DNA of 64,000 nucleotides, taken from contig CAWFYJ010000005.1 of assembly GCA_963820055.1 (NCBI GenBank), positions 248,001 through 312,000 on the forward strand, read 5' to 3'. A program made the translations under genes and the position numbers. The notes below the pieces were generated by a model, which worked only from the letters and a program-made list of their open reading frames with translations, did no database searches and was not told the DNA's origin. Origin of the DNA: RHKX01 sp963820055 (GTDB lineage Bacteria > Actinomycetota > Thermoleophilia > Solirubrobacterales > 70-9). Of the stretch, positions 18,432-28,062 are shown piece by piece. Positions within the stretch are counted from its first letter, which is position 1, and each line of letters opens with the position of its first letter.

Positions 18432-19103
18432 GTGAGAAAGGCGCTGAACGACAACCCGATGGTGCAGATCGGCGTCCTGATCGCCTGCGGCGTCATCTTC
18501 GCGATCATCCTCTTCACGATGGTGCTCAAGAAGGACGAGCCGGCCACCGACGCCGCCTCGACCCTCGCGCCGACCACCGCGACGACGGCGACGACGCCGG
18601 CTCCGGTCGCCGCCGCGCCGACGACCGATCCCGCCGCGGCGGCCCCGACCACCGGCACGCCGGCGCCGACCGAGTCCGTCCCCGGCGCTCCCTCCACTTC
18701 CACCGTGCCTCCCGGCGGGACCCCCGCCGACGGCCTGCTCCCCTCGAAGGGCCTCCCCGAGGACGTCCTCGTCGCCTTCGCCAAGAACGAGACGATCGCG
18801 CTTCTGGTCATCGACAAGAAGAACCAGACCGACAAGCAGGTCCAGCGCTACACCGAGCTCCTCCGCTCCCGCAACGACGTCGCCGTCTTCATCGTCGACG
18901 TCCGCGACATCGCCAAGTACGCCCGCATCACCGCCGGCGTCAGCGTCAGCCGCACCCCGGCCCTCGTCGTCGTCAGGCCCCGAAAGCTGACCGGCTCGGT
19001 TCCCACGGCGACCGTCTCCTACGGCTTCCGCGGCCCGCGCAGCGTCAACCAGGCGATCGACGACGCGGTCTACAAGGGCAAGCAGCTCCAGGCCTACCCG
19101 TAG
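18432..19103 (+). CDS. membrane-anchored thioredoxin-fold-like protein of unknown function
   Basis: The 223-residue protein has a short cytoplasmic N-terminus, one transmembrane helix (about 11-33, IGVLIACGVIFAIILFTMVL), a Thr/Pro/Ala-rich linker (about 38-100) and a C-terminal domain with thioredoxin-like strand order: TIALLVIDKKNQTD, VAVFIVDVRDIAKYARI, then SRTPALVVVRP with a Pro where thioredoxins have their cis-Pro. There is no CxxC, so redox activity is unlikely. The architecture (helix, low-complexity linker, small domain) resembles the PilN/PilP-type genes of this window, and a pilus-type promoter may precede it. A pilus link is inference. Confidence 0.72.
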   Translation: MRKALNDNPMVQIGVLIACGVIFAIILFTMVLKKDEPATDAASTLAPTTATTATTPAPVAAAPTTDPAAAAPTTGTPAPTESVPGAPSTSTVPPGGTPADGLLPSKGLPEDVLVAFAKNETIALLVIDKKNQTDKQVQRYTELLRSRNDVAVFIVDVRDIAKYARITAGVSVSRTPALVVVRPRKLTGSVPTATVSYGFRGPRSVNQAIDDAVYKGKQLQAYP

Positions 19104-19384
19104 GGGGCCGGTCGGCGGTTGGCTCGTCCGAGAGGCGGATGGGCTGATGAGGGATGGGTGGCGAGGGTCCGCGACACGGTCGAACGCTCCGTGAGTGACG
19201 GATTTCGGCGCGGTGGGTGCCGAAACGTGCCACGGCTGGCGCCGGTGCGGCGCTGAAGCGCTGACTCCGGGCGCGAATGGCAGATGGACATGCTCTGGCG
19301 TGTACGGATTGCCATTCGCGGGGCGAGTGAGGGCGGCCTGCGCGGCCCTCGGCCCCCGGCGGCGCCCGCTCTACCCTTTCCGGG
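19104..19384. other. intergenic region with two inverted repeats before mnmA
   Basis: About 280 bp without a supported gene. It contains TTTCGGC (19203-19209) pairing with GCCGAAA (19219-19225), and a perfect 11-bp repeat CGCGAATGGCA (19272-19282) pairing with TGCCATTCGCG (19310-19320). Neither is followed by a T-tract. They may form leader RNA structure or protein sites for mnmA. Confidence 0.6.
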
Positions 19385-20839
19385 ATGGATCCGAACGCCT
19401 TCGAGGCCTACCTGGACGACGACTCGCGGCGCGGAGCGCCCGAGCCCGGCACCGCGCGCGGCGCGGCCGGCGGCGCCGCCTGCGGCGACCTGATCTCGGT
19501 TTCGCTGCGGCTGGAGGACGGCCGGATCGCCGGCGTCCGCAACGAGGCGAGCGGCTGCGGCGCCGCGGTCGCCGCCGGAGCTGCCGTGGCGGAGCTGCTC
19601 GACGGCGCGACCCTCCACGAGGCCGGGTTGCTCGACGCCGCGGCGATCGCCGCCGAGCTCGGCGGCCTCTCGCCGATCGGCGCCCACGCCGCCGACCTCG
19701 CCGCCGAGGCTGGCCACCGCGCGGTCGGCGTCGCCGTGGCGACCGCAACCGGCCAGATCCTGCTGCCTCCCGACGACGGCCGCGGGCGCGTCCTCGTCGC
19801 CGTCAGCGGCGGCGTCGACAGCGCCGTCGCGGCGCTGCTGGAGCAGGAGGGAGGGGCCGACGTCCTTGCGGTCACGCTCGAGCTCTGGTCCGACCCCGCC
19901 AACGACGGCGAGCGCTCGTGCTGCTCGGCCGATGCGGTCCGGGTCGCCCGCTCGGTCGCGCAGGGACAGGGGATCCCGCATCTGACAGTCGACCTCCGTG
20001 ACCAGTTCAAGGCGGGAGTGGTCGAACCGTTCCTCGCCGGATATGCCGCCGGGACGACCCCGAACCCGTGCGTGACGTGCAACGGGCGGGTCCGGATCGC
20101 GCCCATGATCGACATCGCCGGGCGTCTCGGCGCCGTCGGGCTCGCGACCGGTCACTACGCGCGGGTCCGCGACGACGGCTCCGGCGCTCTCCTCACCGCC
20201 GCGGCCGATCCCGCCAAGGATCAGACCTACATGCTCGCCGGGCTCCCTACGGATGCGCTGAATCAGCTTCGGTTTCCGCTCGGCGGCCTCACCAAGCCCG
20301 AGGTGCGCGAGATCGCCAAGCGGGCCGGGCTCGCCGTCGCCGACAAGGCCGAGAGCCAGGACCTCTGCTTCCTCGCCGGCGTCGGCAAGACCGGCTTCCT
20401 CGCCCAGCACGGCGGCCTTGCCGACCGCGAGGGTGAGATCGTCGACAGCGCCGGGACCGTCGTCGGGACCCATCCCGGTCATCACCGCTTCACCGTCGGC
20501 CAGCGGCGCGGGCTCGGGATCGCCTCGCCGGAGCCGCTCTACGTCCTCGGCACCGACGCCACCTCCAACCGCGTCGTCGTCGGCGGTGACGACGAACTCG
20601 CGACGAGCCGCGTCCGGATCCGCGACGCCGTCCTGCACCGGCCCGGGGCGCGGGTCGGGGCGGTCAAGCTCCGCTATCGGTCGCGGCCGATCGGCTGCCG
20701 GGTCGAGCCCGCCGCCGACCCCGGCACCCACGAGCGCCTCGAGCTGGAGCTGGAGAGCCCTGCGAGGGTCGCCGCGCCGGGTCAGACGGCGGTTCTCTGC
20801 GACGGCGATCTCGTCGTCGGCTACGGCACCGTCGCCTGA
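19385..20839 (+). CDS. mnmA: tRNA 2-thiouridylase MnmA with N-terminal IscU-like domain
   Basis: Residues 1-120 resemble the IscU/NifU scaffold: GGAACGDLISVSLRLEDGRI with Cys33 and EASGCGAAVAAGAAVAELLDG with Cys58. The third IscU ligand region reads GAHAADLAAEAG, with His101 but Ala102 in place of the Cys that accepts sulfur in IscU. Residues 133-484 are MnmA: PP-loop VAVSGGVDS (138-146), the first catalytic Cys in TPNPCVTCNGRV (about 228-232), and the second in ESQDLCFLAG (about 328). MnmA thiolates U34 of Lys, Glu and Gln tRNAs. The fusion suggests direct sulfur relay or loss of Fe-S scaffolding by the IscU part. Confidence 0.93.
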   Translation: MDPNAFEAYLDDDSRRGAPEPGTARGAAGGAACGDLISVSLRLEDGRIAGVRNEASGCGAAVAAGAAVAELLDGATLHEAGLLDAAAIAAELGGLSPIGAHAADLAAEAGHRAVGVAVATATGQILLPPDDGRGRVLVAVSGGVDSAVAALLEQEGGADVLAVTLELWSDPANDGERSCCSADAVRVARSVAQGQGIPHLTVDLRDQFKAGVVEPFLAGYAAGTTPNPCVTCNGRVRIAPMIDIAGRLGAVGLATGHYARVRDDGSGALLTAAADPAKDQTYMLAGLPTDALNQLRFPLGGLTKPEVREIAKRAGLAVADKAESQDLCFLAGVGKTGFLAQHGGLADREGEIVDSAGTVVGTHPGHHRFTVGQRRGLGIASPEPLYVLGTDATSNRVVVGGDDELATSRVRIRDAVLHRPGARVGAVKLRYRSRPIGCRVEPAADPGTHERLELELESPARVAAPGQTAVLCDGDLVVGYGTVA

Positions 20840-20898
20840 CGCGAAAGCCCGAGGGCGGCCCGAGGCCCCGCCCGCTTCTCCCGTAGCCTTCGACCGCC

Positions 20899-23534
20899 GT
20901 GAATTCGGAGCAGATCCGAGAGACCTACATGTCCTTCTTCGAGGAGCGCGGGCACCTCCGCGTGCCCTCGGCTTCGCTGATCCCTGCGGCCGACGATCCG
21001 AGCGTGCTGCTGACCACTGCGGGCATGCAGCCCTTCCAGCCGTACTTCCTCGGCCGCGAGACGCCGCCGGCCCCGCGTCTGACGTCCTGCCAGCGCTGTT
21101 TCCGGACCCCCGACATCGAAGAGGTCGGCAGCACCGCCCGCCATCTCACCTGCTTCGAGATGCTCGGGAACTTCGCCTTCAACAACTACTTCAAGCGCGA
21201 GGCGATCGACTTCGCCTGGGAGCTCTCGCTCGGCGGCTTCGGCTTCGCGGCCGAGGACATCTGGATCACCGTCTTCGGCGGCGACGACGATCTCGGCCTC
21301 GGCCCCGACACGGAGGCGATCGAGCTCTGGAAGGAGCTCGGCGTCCCCGACGAGCGGATCGTCCTGCTGCCCCGCTCGGAGAACTTCTGGCAGGCCGGCA
21401 GCAAGGGCCCGTGTGGTCCCTGCTCGGAGCTCTACATCGACCGCGGCGAGGCGTTCGGAAGCGCCGACGACCGCCCCGGCGACGACAGCGACCGCTTCCT
21501 CGAGTACTGGAACCTCGTCTTCACCGCCTACGACCTCCACGAGGACGGCTCGCTGTCGGAGCTGCCCGCCAAGAACATCGACACCGGCCTCGGCCTCGAG
21601 CGGATGGCGGCGATCAAGCAGGGCGTCGACTCGGTCTTCGACACCGATCTGCTGAAGCCCGCTCGTCGACCTCGGCGCCGAGCTCTCGGGCCGGACCTAC
21701 GGCGGCGACGACGCGGCCGCCACCCGGGCGATGCGGATCATCGCCGACCACGTCCGCGGCTCCGTGCAGCTGATCGGCGACGGCGTCGTACCCTCGAACG
21801 AACGCCGCGGCTACGTCCTCCGCCGGATCATGCGCCGCGCCATCCACCAGGGCCGCGTGCTCGGCCTCGAGGCGCCCTACCTCGGCCGCTTCGCCGAGCG
21901 GGCGATCGAGATGCTCGCCGCCGTCAACCCGGCGCTGACGGCGGAGCGCGACACGATCATGCGCTGGATCGGCTCCGAGGAGGAGAGCTTCGGCCGCACG
22001 CTCGACCGCGGCAGCCAGCTCCTCGACCGGCTGATCGAGCAGGCGCTCGGCTCCGGCACGAGCTGGATCTCCGCCGAGGACGCGTTCGAGCTCCACGACA
22101 CCTACGGCTTCCCCTACGACCTGACCCGCGAGCTCGTCGCCGAGCGCGGCCTCAGCGTCGACGACGCCGGCTTCGAGGAGCTGATGGAGCAGCAGCGCGA
22201 ACGGGCCCGCAGCCGCGGCGGCGTCGCCGGGGAGGGGGAGACCGGCCACGATCGAGTCATCGGCTTCGTCGGCTCCGCCACCGAGACCCGCTTCGTCGGC
22301 TACGAGGACCTCCGGACCGAGACCGGCGTCGTCGCCGTCGCGCCCGCCGAGGAGGAGGAGCTGCTCGTCAAGCTCGAGGAGAGCCCGTTCTACGCCGAGG
22401 GCGGCGGCCAGGTCGCCGATGCCGGCCGCCTGCGCTGGGACGGCGGCGAGGCCGAGGTCGTCGACGTCTACCGCGTCGGCGGTGACCAGGCCCTGCGAGT
22501 CCGCGGCGCCGCGCCCGAGCCCGGCACCCACGTCGAGGCCGAGGTCGCCCGCTTCGACCGCCACGCGACGATGCGCAACCACACCGCCACCCACCTTCTC
22601 CACGCCGCCCTCCGCGAGCGCCTCGGCACCCACGTCCGCCAGGCCGGCTCGGCGGTGCGTCCCGACAAGCTCCGCTTCGACTTCACCCACGGCAGCCGGC
22701 TCAGCCCCGAGGACCTCGAGGCGATCGGCGAGCGCATCAACGGCTGGATCAAGGAGAGCGCCCCCGTCCGCGCCGTCGAGATGGACCGGACCGAGGCCGA
22801 GCGGCTGGGCGCGATGGCGCTGTTCGGCGAGAAGTACGGCGACTGGGTCCGCGTCGTCGAGGTCGAGGGCGTCTCCCGCGAGCTCTGCGGTGGCACCCAC
22901 GTCGCCAACACCGCTGAGATCGGCATCTTCGAGATCCTCTCCGAGGGCTCGAGCGCCTCCAACGTCCGCCGGATCGAGGCCGTCACCGGCCCGGCGGCGA
23001 TCGACCTCTACCGCGAGCGCAGCGACGAGCTGACCCGGACCGCCGAGGCGCTCGGCGGCCGCGAGGACCCGGTCGCCGCGGCCGAGCGTCTCGCCGCCCG
23101 CCTCCGCGAGCTCGAGGCGGCCGCCGCCGAGCGCGGCGCCGAAGCCGCCGGCAACCGCGCCGGCGAGCTGGCCGACGGCCGCCGAGAAGCTGGACGGGAT
23201 CAGCGTCGTCGTCGGCGAGCTCGGCGAGGTGGCCGACGCCCGGGCGCTGCTCGGCACGGCCCACGACATCAAGTCGCGACTCGGCGACGCGGCCGTCGTC
23301 CTCGCGGCGACGAGCGGCGAGAAGGTCTCGCTCGTCGGCGTCTTCAGCCCCACCGCGGTCGAGCGCGGGCTCTCGGCGGCCGACGTCGTCCGCGAGGCGG
23401 CTGGCATAGTTGGCGGTGGCGGAGGAGGAAAGCCTGAGGTTGCCCAGGCAGGGGGTCGCCACAGCGAGAAGATCGGTGATGCCCTGAGCGCAGCACGACA
23501 AGCGATAGGCGCCGGCCTCGGCGAGGCCCGGTAG
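20899..23534 (+). CDS. alaS: alanine--tRNA ligase (two apparent +1 frameshifts)
   Basis: Read across two +1 steps the gene encodes 877 residues, the normal AlaRS length. The segments are: catalytic domain (TYMSFFEERGHLRVPSASL, TTAGMQPFQPYFLG, CFEMLGNFAFNNYFKREAI, GLGLERMAAIKQG) up to about 21657; the rest of the tRNA-recognition and editing domains (NHTATHLLHAALRERLG, CGGTHVANTAEIG with editing-site Cys/His) up to about 23175; and the C-Ala domain (SEKIGDALSAARQAIGAG) to the TAG at 23534. At the first step AAGCCCGCTC probably should be AAGCCGCTC; at the second GACGGCC should be GACGCC. Since alaS is essential and usually single-copy, indel errors are more likely than a true break. Confidence 0.93.
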
Positions 23535-23537
23535 CCC

Positions 23538-23927
23538 TTGCGCGTGCTCGCCATCGACCACGGTGCCGCCCGCTGCGGCTGCGCACTCTCCGACCCGAGC
23601 GGCACGATCGTCCGCCCGATCGACCCGATCGAACCCCCCGACGCCGCCGCGGTCCCGCCGATCGTCGCCGAACACGCGGTCGGCACGGTCGTCGTCGGCC
23701 TACCGGTCAGCCTCGACGGCAGCGAGGGCTCGCAGGCCGCCGCCGCCCGGGAGTTCGCCGACGAGATCGCCGCGCTCGTGGACGTGCCGGTCGAGACCTA
23801 CGACGAGCGCCTGACGACGAAGATGGCCGCAGCCTCGCGCCGGGCCGGCTCCCGCGCATCCGAGGACTCGCTCGCCGCCGCGCACCTGCTCGATTCCTGG
23901 CTGCTCGCGAAGGAGGCCCGCCGATGA
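23538..23927 (+). CDS. ruvX: RuvX/YqgF Holliday junction resolvase-like nuclease
   Basis: The 129-residue protein has the RNase H-like YqgF fold: RVLAIDHGAARCGCALSD (catalytic Asp at about 6), TVVVGLPVSLDGSEGSQ, PVETYDERLTT with an acidic residue, and a C-terminal DSLAAAHLLDSWL with the last acidic residue. YqgF acts in 16S rRNA 5' processing or, by homology, on four-way junctions. TTG23538 follows the alaS stop by 3 bp, and the 3' end overlaps mltG (ATGA). alaS-ruvX-mltG-aroE is a widely conserved order. Confidence 0.93.
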   Translation: MRVLAIDHGAARCGCALSDPSGTIVRPIDPIEPPDAAAVPPIVAEHAVGTVVVGLPVSLDGSEGSQAAAAREFADEIAALVDVPVETYDERLTTKMAAASRRAGSRASEDSLAAAHLLDSWLLAKEARR

Positions 23928-25390
23928 CCGGCGAGTCCGACCCGATCCCGCCGCCCGTCGACCCGTTCCTCGCCGAGGACCCAGACGCGCTCGAGCGCGA
24001 GCGTCGTCGCCAGCAGCGCGAGGCGAAGCGCCAGGCTCGCTCCGGCCGCAAGTCGCTCGGCGCCCGGGTCAGCGGCGCGCTCGACGGCGTCGCCGACAAG
24101 GGCCGTGAGGCGATCGAGCAGACGAAGGAGCGTGCGAGCAACCGCGAGGCGCCGCCGAACGCGCCCGAGCCGCCCTCCTTCCGCCGTCCGCGCCCGGACC
24201 CGGTTGCGCTCGACGACACCTCGGCGTCCGCCCCCGCCGCGGAGACGCCAACCGCCGACGCGACTCCGCCGACCACCCCTTCGATACCGTCGACACCGTC
24301 AGGCGGCCGCTTCGCCGCCGACGAACTGATGCCGCGCCGCCGCACGCGCCGTCCCGACCCCGCGGTGCCGCCGCCGGCCGAGCCCGATCCCGAGCCGGTC
24401 GGCCCGATCACAGAGGACCACGACTGGTTCGCCGATGCCGACGGTGCGCCGCCGCCGCCCGTGCCGCCGCAGCGCCGCGAGGTCGCGACCGGCGACTACC
24501 CGCCGCTGCCGCCGCCGACGCCGCCGCCCCCGCGGTCGGCCCAGACCGTCTGGGTCCGCCGCCTGATCGCCTTCGCGATCGTCGTCCTGATCGCGATCGC
24601 CGCCTACGCGCTCCTGTCGCGTGGCAGCAGCGATCCCGCGCCCGCCCCGAAGGGCCCCGCGACCCTGAAGACCGAGAACGTGACGATCCCCGAGGGCTAC
24701 ACGCGCTCGCAGATCGCCGGCGTCGCCAAGGACGCGGGCCTGAAGGGCGACTACGAGAAGGCGACCGACCAGGCGCCGAGGGGCTTCGACATCGCCAAGA
24801 CCGGTGCTCCCAAGGACGCGAGCCTCGAGGGCTTCCTGTTCCCGGCCACCTACGAGCTCGAAAAGGGCGCCAACGTCGACGCGCTCGTCAAGGACCAGCT
24901 CTCGGCCTTCAGCGACAACATCGCCCAGGTCGACCTCAAGGCCGCCGAGAAGAAGAACCTGACGATGTACGACGTCGTCACGATCGCCTCGATGATCGAG
25001 CGCGAGGTCCTCGTGCCGAAGGAGCGGCCGATCGTCGCCGCCGTCATCTACAACCGCCTCGCGCAGGGGATGCCACTCGGGATCGACGCGACCCTCCGCT
25101 ACGACCTCGACAACTTCGACAAGCCGCTGACCGAGTCCGACCTCGCGACCGACAGCCCCTACAACACCCGGCTGGTGACGGGCCTGCCGCCGACGCCGAT
25201 CGCCAATCCCGGCCTCGACTCGCTGAAGGCCGCCGCCGATCCCTCCGACGACAACTACCTCTATTACGTCGTCAAGCCCGGTACTTGCGGCGAGCACTAC
25301 TTCACCGACAACTACGACGATTTCCTGGCCGCGTCCGACAAGTACAACTCCGCCCGCGAGGCCAAGGGCGCAGCCCCGACGGACTGCTGA
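23924..25390 (+). CDS. mltG: endolytic murein transglycosylase MltG (YceG-like)
   Basis: The 488-residue protein has a long basic/Pro-rich cytoplasmic region (1-205), one transmembrane helix (about 212-230) and an extracellular YceG domain. That domain contains IPEGYTRSQIAGVAKDAG (LysM-like), EGFLFPATYELEKG, the catalytic-Glu motif ASMIEREVLVPKERPIVAAV (Glu about 357) and YNTRLVTGLPPTPIANPG. MltG cuts nascent glycan strands and sets their length. The cytoplasmic extension is much longer than in E. coli but is usual in actinomycetes. Confidence 0.93.
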   Translation: MTGESDPIPPPVDPFLAEDPDALERERRRQQREAKRQARSGRKSLGARVSGALDGVADKGREAIEQTKERASNREAPPNAPEPPSFRRPRPDPVALDDTSASAPAAETPTADATPPTTPSIPSTPSGGRFAADELMPRRRTRRPDPAVPPPAEPDPEPVGPITEDHDWFADADGAPPPPVPPQRREVATGDYPPLPPPTPPPPRSAQTVWVRRLIAFAIVVLIAIAAYALLSRGSSDPAPAPKGPATLKTENVTIPEGYTRSQIAGVAKDAGLKGDYEKATDQAPRGFDIAKTGAPKDASLEGFLFPATYELEKGANVDALVKDQLSAFSDNIAQVDLKAAEKKNLTMYDVVTIASMIEREVLVPKERPIVAAVIYNRLAQGMPLGIDATLRYDLDNFDKPLTESDLATDSPYNTRLVTGLPPTPIANPGLDSLKAAADPSDDNYLYYVVKPGTCGEHYFTDNYDDFLAASDKYNSAREAKGAAPTDC

Positions 25391-25415
25391 TGATCGGCGT
25401 GCCCGGGCGGACCCG

Positions 25416-26262
25416 ATGAACCGCCTCGCGGTCGTCGGCCACCCGGTCGCCCACTCGCTCTCGCCGGCGATGCAAAACGCGGCGTTCCGGGCGCTCGGGC
25501 TCGAACGCGAGTGGAGCTACGAGGCGGTCGACATCGCCCCGGAGACGTTCGAGCGCGGCATCGACGAACTGCGCCGCAACGGCTTCGCCGGCGTCAACGT
25601 CACCGTCCCGCACAAGCAGGCGGCCTACGAGCTCGCCGACGTCCGCTCCGACGCCGTCGCGGCGATCGGTGCCGCCAACACGCTGACCTTCTCCGACGGG
25701 CTGATCCGGGCCGAGAACACCGACGCCAGCGGCCTGATCGCCGCTCTGCCGGCCGACTTCGAGCCCGCCGGCGCGCAGGCGCTCGTCCTCGGCGCCGGCG
25801 GATCGGCGCGGGCGGTCGCCTGGGCGCTCGACCGGGCCGGCGCCACGGTGACGATCGCCAACCGGACCGAGGAGAAGGCGGTCCGGCTCGCCGAGGATCT
25901 CGGCGTCTACGCCCTCGAGGGCGTCGGACCGGACGAGTCCATCGACATCGAGCCCTTCGACCTGATCGTCAATTCGACCTCGGTCGGCCTTGCAAGGGAG
26001 GGTGCGGAGCCCTCGGCGCCGGGCGCCGACCTAAAGGCGATGCGGCTTCGGGCCGATCAGGTTCTTGCCCCACTGTTGGTGGTGGATCTCGTATACGGAT
26101 CCGAACCGACGGAGCTGGCCGCCACGTGCACAAGCGGCGGGGCGACACTGATCGACGGGCTCGAGATCCTGGTTCGCCAGGGAGCGGACTCGTTCCGGAT
26201 CTGGGTCGGGCAGGAACCACCGATAGAGAAAATGCGAAGCGCGAGTCAGAGACACCCGATGA
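25416..26262 (+). CDS. aroE: shikimate dehydrogenase (reading frame runs into pilB)
   Basis: The protein shows VVGHPVAHSLSPAMQNAAF (shikimate site), GVNVTVPHKQAAYEL with the catalytic Lys, ENTDASGLIAAL with the catalytic Asp, the NADP motif LVLGAGGSARAVAWAL, TIANRTEEKA and DGLEILVRQGADSFRIWVG near the C-terminus. It reduces 3-dehydroshikimate. In the sequence as given there is no stop: the frame continues through pilB as an 877-codon ORF. One extra base near 26235 (CGAAGCG for CGAGCG) would explain this. Without it aroE would end KMRARVRDTR and stop at TGA26260-26262, overlapping the pilB ATG. The last 250 bp hold a pilB promoter and have less biased codons. Confidence 0.9.
26032..26059 (+). 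promoter_or_regulatory. sigma-28-like promoter for pilB inside aroE
   Basis: TAAA (26032-26035), 16-bp spacer, GCCGATCA (26052-26059). This matches the FliA/WhiG/SigD consensus TAAA-N15/16-GCCGATAA in all positions but one of the -10. It lies in the coding region of aroE where rare codons such as CTA are used, about 200 bp before the pilB start. Confidence 0.65.
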
Positions 26263-28049
26263 GCGACGACCGATACGGACATCTCCGGCCGGTACCCACG
26301 GTCAGCGGCAGCGAGGCCCTCGACCCCGTCCGCGAGCAGGGCGGCACTCCGGGCCTGACGCCGCCGCGCACCCGCTCCCACAGCGGCCGCTTCATCACCG
26401 ACGTCGTCGTCGAGCTCGGCTACCTCTCGCGCGAGCGGGTCGAGCAGGCGATCGGCGAGGCCCGCCAGGCCGGCCGCTCGCCGGAGGCGCTGATGGTCGA
26501 GCAGGGCGTGCTCAGCGCCGACCAGCTCTCCCGCGCGATCGCCGAGCGCTACGGCCTCGACCACGTCGACCTCAACGTCTACCACGTCGACATGGGCGCG
26601 GCGAACCTCGTCTCGGTCCAGACGGCCCGCCGCTTCCACGCCGTCCCGGTCGGCTACGTCGACGCCGAGACGCTGCTCGTTGCGATGGCCGACCCGGCCA
26701 ACGTCCTCGCCGTCGACGACATGCAGATGATGACCGGGCTCAACTGCCGCGTTGCGGTCGCCGCCGAGGTCGACATCGAGGCGCTGATCAACCGCCTGAA
26801 CACGCTCGAGTCGGCCGTCTCGGAGGCCGTCGAGGAGGACGCCGAGGAGTCGAACCTCAGCAGCGCCGAGGTCACCGAGCTCCGCGAGTCCGCCGATGAC
26901 GCGCCGGTCATCAAGCTCGTCTACTCGATCCTCGGTCAGGCGGTCACCGAGGGCGCCTCCGATATCCACTTCGAGGTCGAGGAGAAGGACATGCGGGTGC
27001 GGTTCCGCGTCGACGGCGTCCTCAGCGAGGCCGCACGGGTCCCGCGGCGGATGGTGGCCGGCGTCATCTCCCGCATCAAGATCATGAGCGAGCTCGACAT
27101 CGCCGAGAAGCGCGTCCCCCAGGACGGCCGCGTCGCCGTCAACGTCAACGACCGCCGCATCGACCTCCGCGTCGTCACCGTGCCGACCGAGCGCGGGGAG
27201 GGGGCGACGATCCGCGTCCTCGACAAGAGCGAGGCGCTGCGCACACTCGACGACCTCGGCCTGATCGGCGAGGGGCGCGTGCAGTTCACCGACGCCTTCA
27301 ACCAGGCCTACGGCGCGGTTCTCGTCACCGGCCCGACCGGCTCCGGCAAGTCGACGACCCTCTACTCGGCGGTCGCCGAGCTGAACAGCGTCGACAGGAA
27401 CATCATCACGATCGAGGACCCGGTCGAGTACCAGATCTCCGGCATCAACCAGATGGGCGTCAACCGCAAGGCCGGCCTCGACTTCGCCGTCGGCCTGCGT
27501 TCGATCCTCCGCGCCGACCCCGACGTGATCATGGTCGGCGAGGTTCGCGACCCCGAGACTGCGCGGATCGCGATCGAGGCAGCGCTCACCGGCCACATGG
27601 TCCTGACGACGCTGCACACCAACGACGCCCCCAGCGCGATCACCCGCCTCCAGAAGATGGGCATCGAGTCCTTCCTGACCGCCTCGGCCGTCGACTGCGT
27701 CGTCGCCCAGCGCCTCGCGCGGATGCTCTGCCCGGATTGCAAGACCCGCACGGTCCTGAGCCGCCAGTCGCTCGAGGCGTCGGGCTTTCAGGTCGGCGCC
27801 GACCTCGAGGCCTGGGAGCCGGTCGGCTGCGGGCGCTGCGGCGGCACCGGCTACCGCGGCCGGGTCGGGATCTTCTCGGTGATGCGGATGACCGAGACGC
27901 TCAAGGACATGACCGTCGCCCAGGCGCCGCAGGCGGAGCTGACCCGCCAGGCCCGCTCGGAGGGGATGCACACCCTCCGCGAGGACGGCATCGTCAAGGT
28001 CCACCAGGGGGTCACGAGCATCGCCGAGGTCGCCAGGGTCGCCGTCTAG
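26259..28049 (+). CDS. pilB: type IV pilus extension ATPase PilB
   Basis: The protein has 596 residues from ATG26259. An N-terminal MshEN-type domain (about 45-200, with RFITDVVVELGYLSRERVEQAI and ADQLSRAIAERYGLDHVDL) is related to known c-di-GMP-binding domains. The GspE ATPase core follows: ASDIHFEVEEKDMRVRFRVDG, Walker A VTGPTGSGKSTTLYS (about 356-370), Asp box IITIEDPVEYQI, Walker B VIMVGEVRDPETA, His box TGHMVLTTLHTNDAPSAI, and a zinc motif CPDC/CGRCGG (about 490 and 525). It powers pilus assembly from the cytoplasm. The start codon overlaps the inferred aroE stop. Confidence 0.95.
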   Translation: MSDDRYGHLRPVPTVSGSEALDPVREQGGTPGLTPPRTRSHSGRFITDVVVELGYLSRERVEQAIGEARQAGRSPEALMVEQGVLSADQLSRAIAERYGLDHVDLNVYHVDMGAANLVSVQTARRFHAVPVGYVDAETLLVAMADPANVLAVDDMQMMTGLNCRVAVAAEVDIEALINRLNTLESAVSEAVEEDAEESNLSSAEVTELRESADDAPVIKLVYSILGQAVTEGASDIHFEVEEKDMRVRFRVDGVLSEAARVPRRMVAGVISRIKIMSELDIAEKRVPQDGRVAVNVNDRRIDLRVVTVPTERGEGATIRVLDKSEALRTLDDLGLIGEGRVQFTDAFNQAYGAVLVTGPTGSGKSTTLYSAVAELNSVDRNIITIEDPVEYQISGINQMGVNRKAGLDFAVGLRSILRADPDVIMVGEVRDPETARIAIEAALTGHMVLTTLHTNDAPSAITRLQKMGIESFLTASAVDCVVAQRLARMLCPDCKTRTVLSRQSLEASGFQVGADLEAWEPVGCGRCGGTGYRGRVGIFSVMRMTETLKDMTVAQAPQAELTRQARSEGMHTLREDGIVKVHQGVTSIAEVARVAV

Positions 28050-28062
28050 GCAAACTCCTGGA

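Noticed and set aside
18217..18435. 72-residue frame ending in a GTGA overlap with the thioredoxin-fold gene
   Set aside because: The overlap and a promoter-like site upstream are suggestive, but codon bias in its 5' two thirds is far from the genome norm and no motif is seen.
26060..26258. A second riboswitch in the pilB leader
   Set aside because: The stretch is coding for the AroE C-terminus and lacks GEMM motifs.
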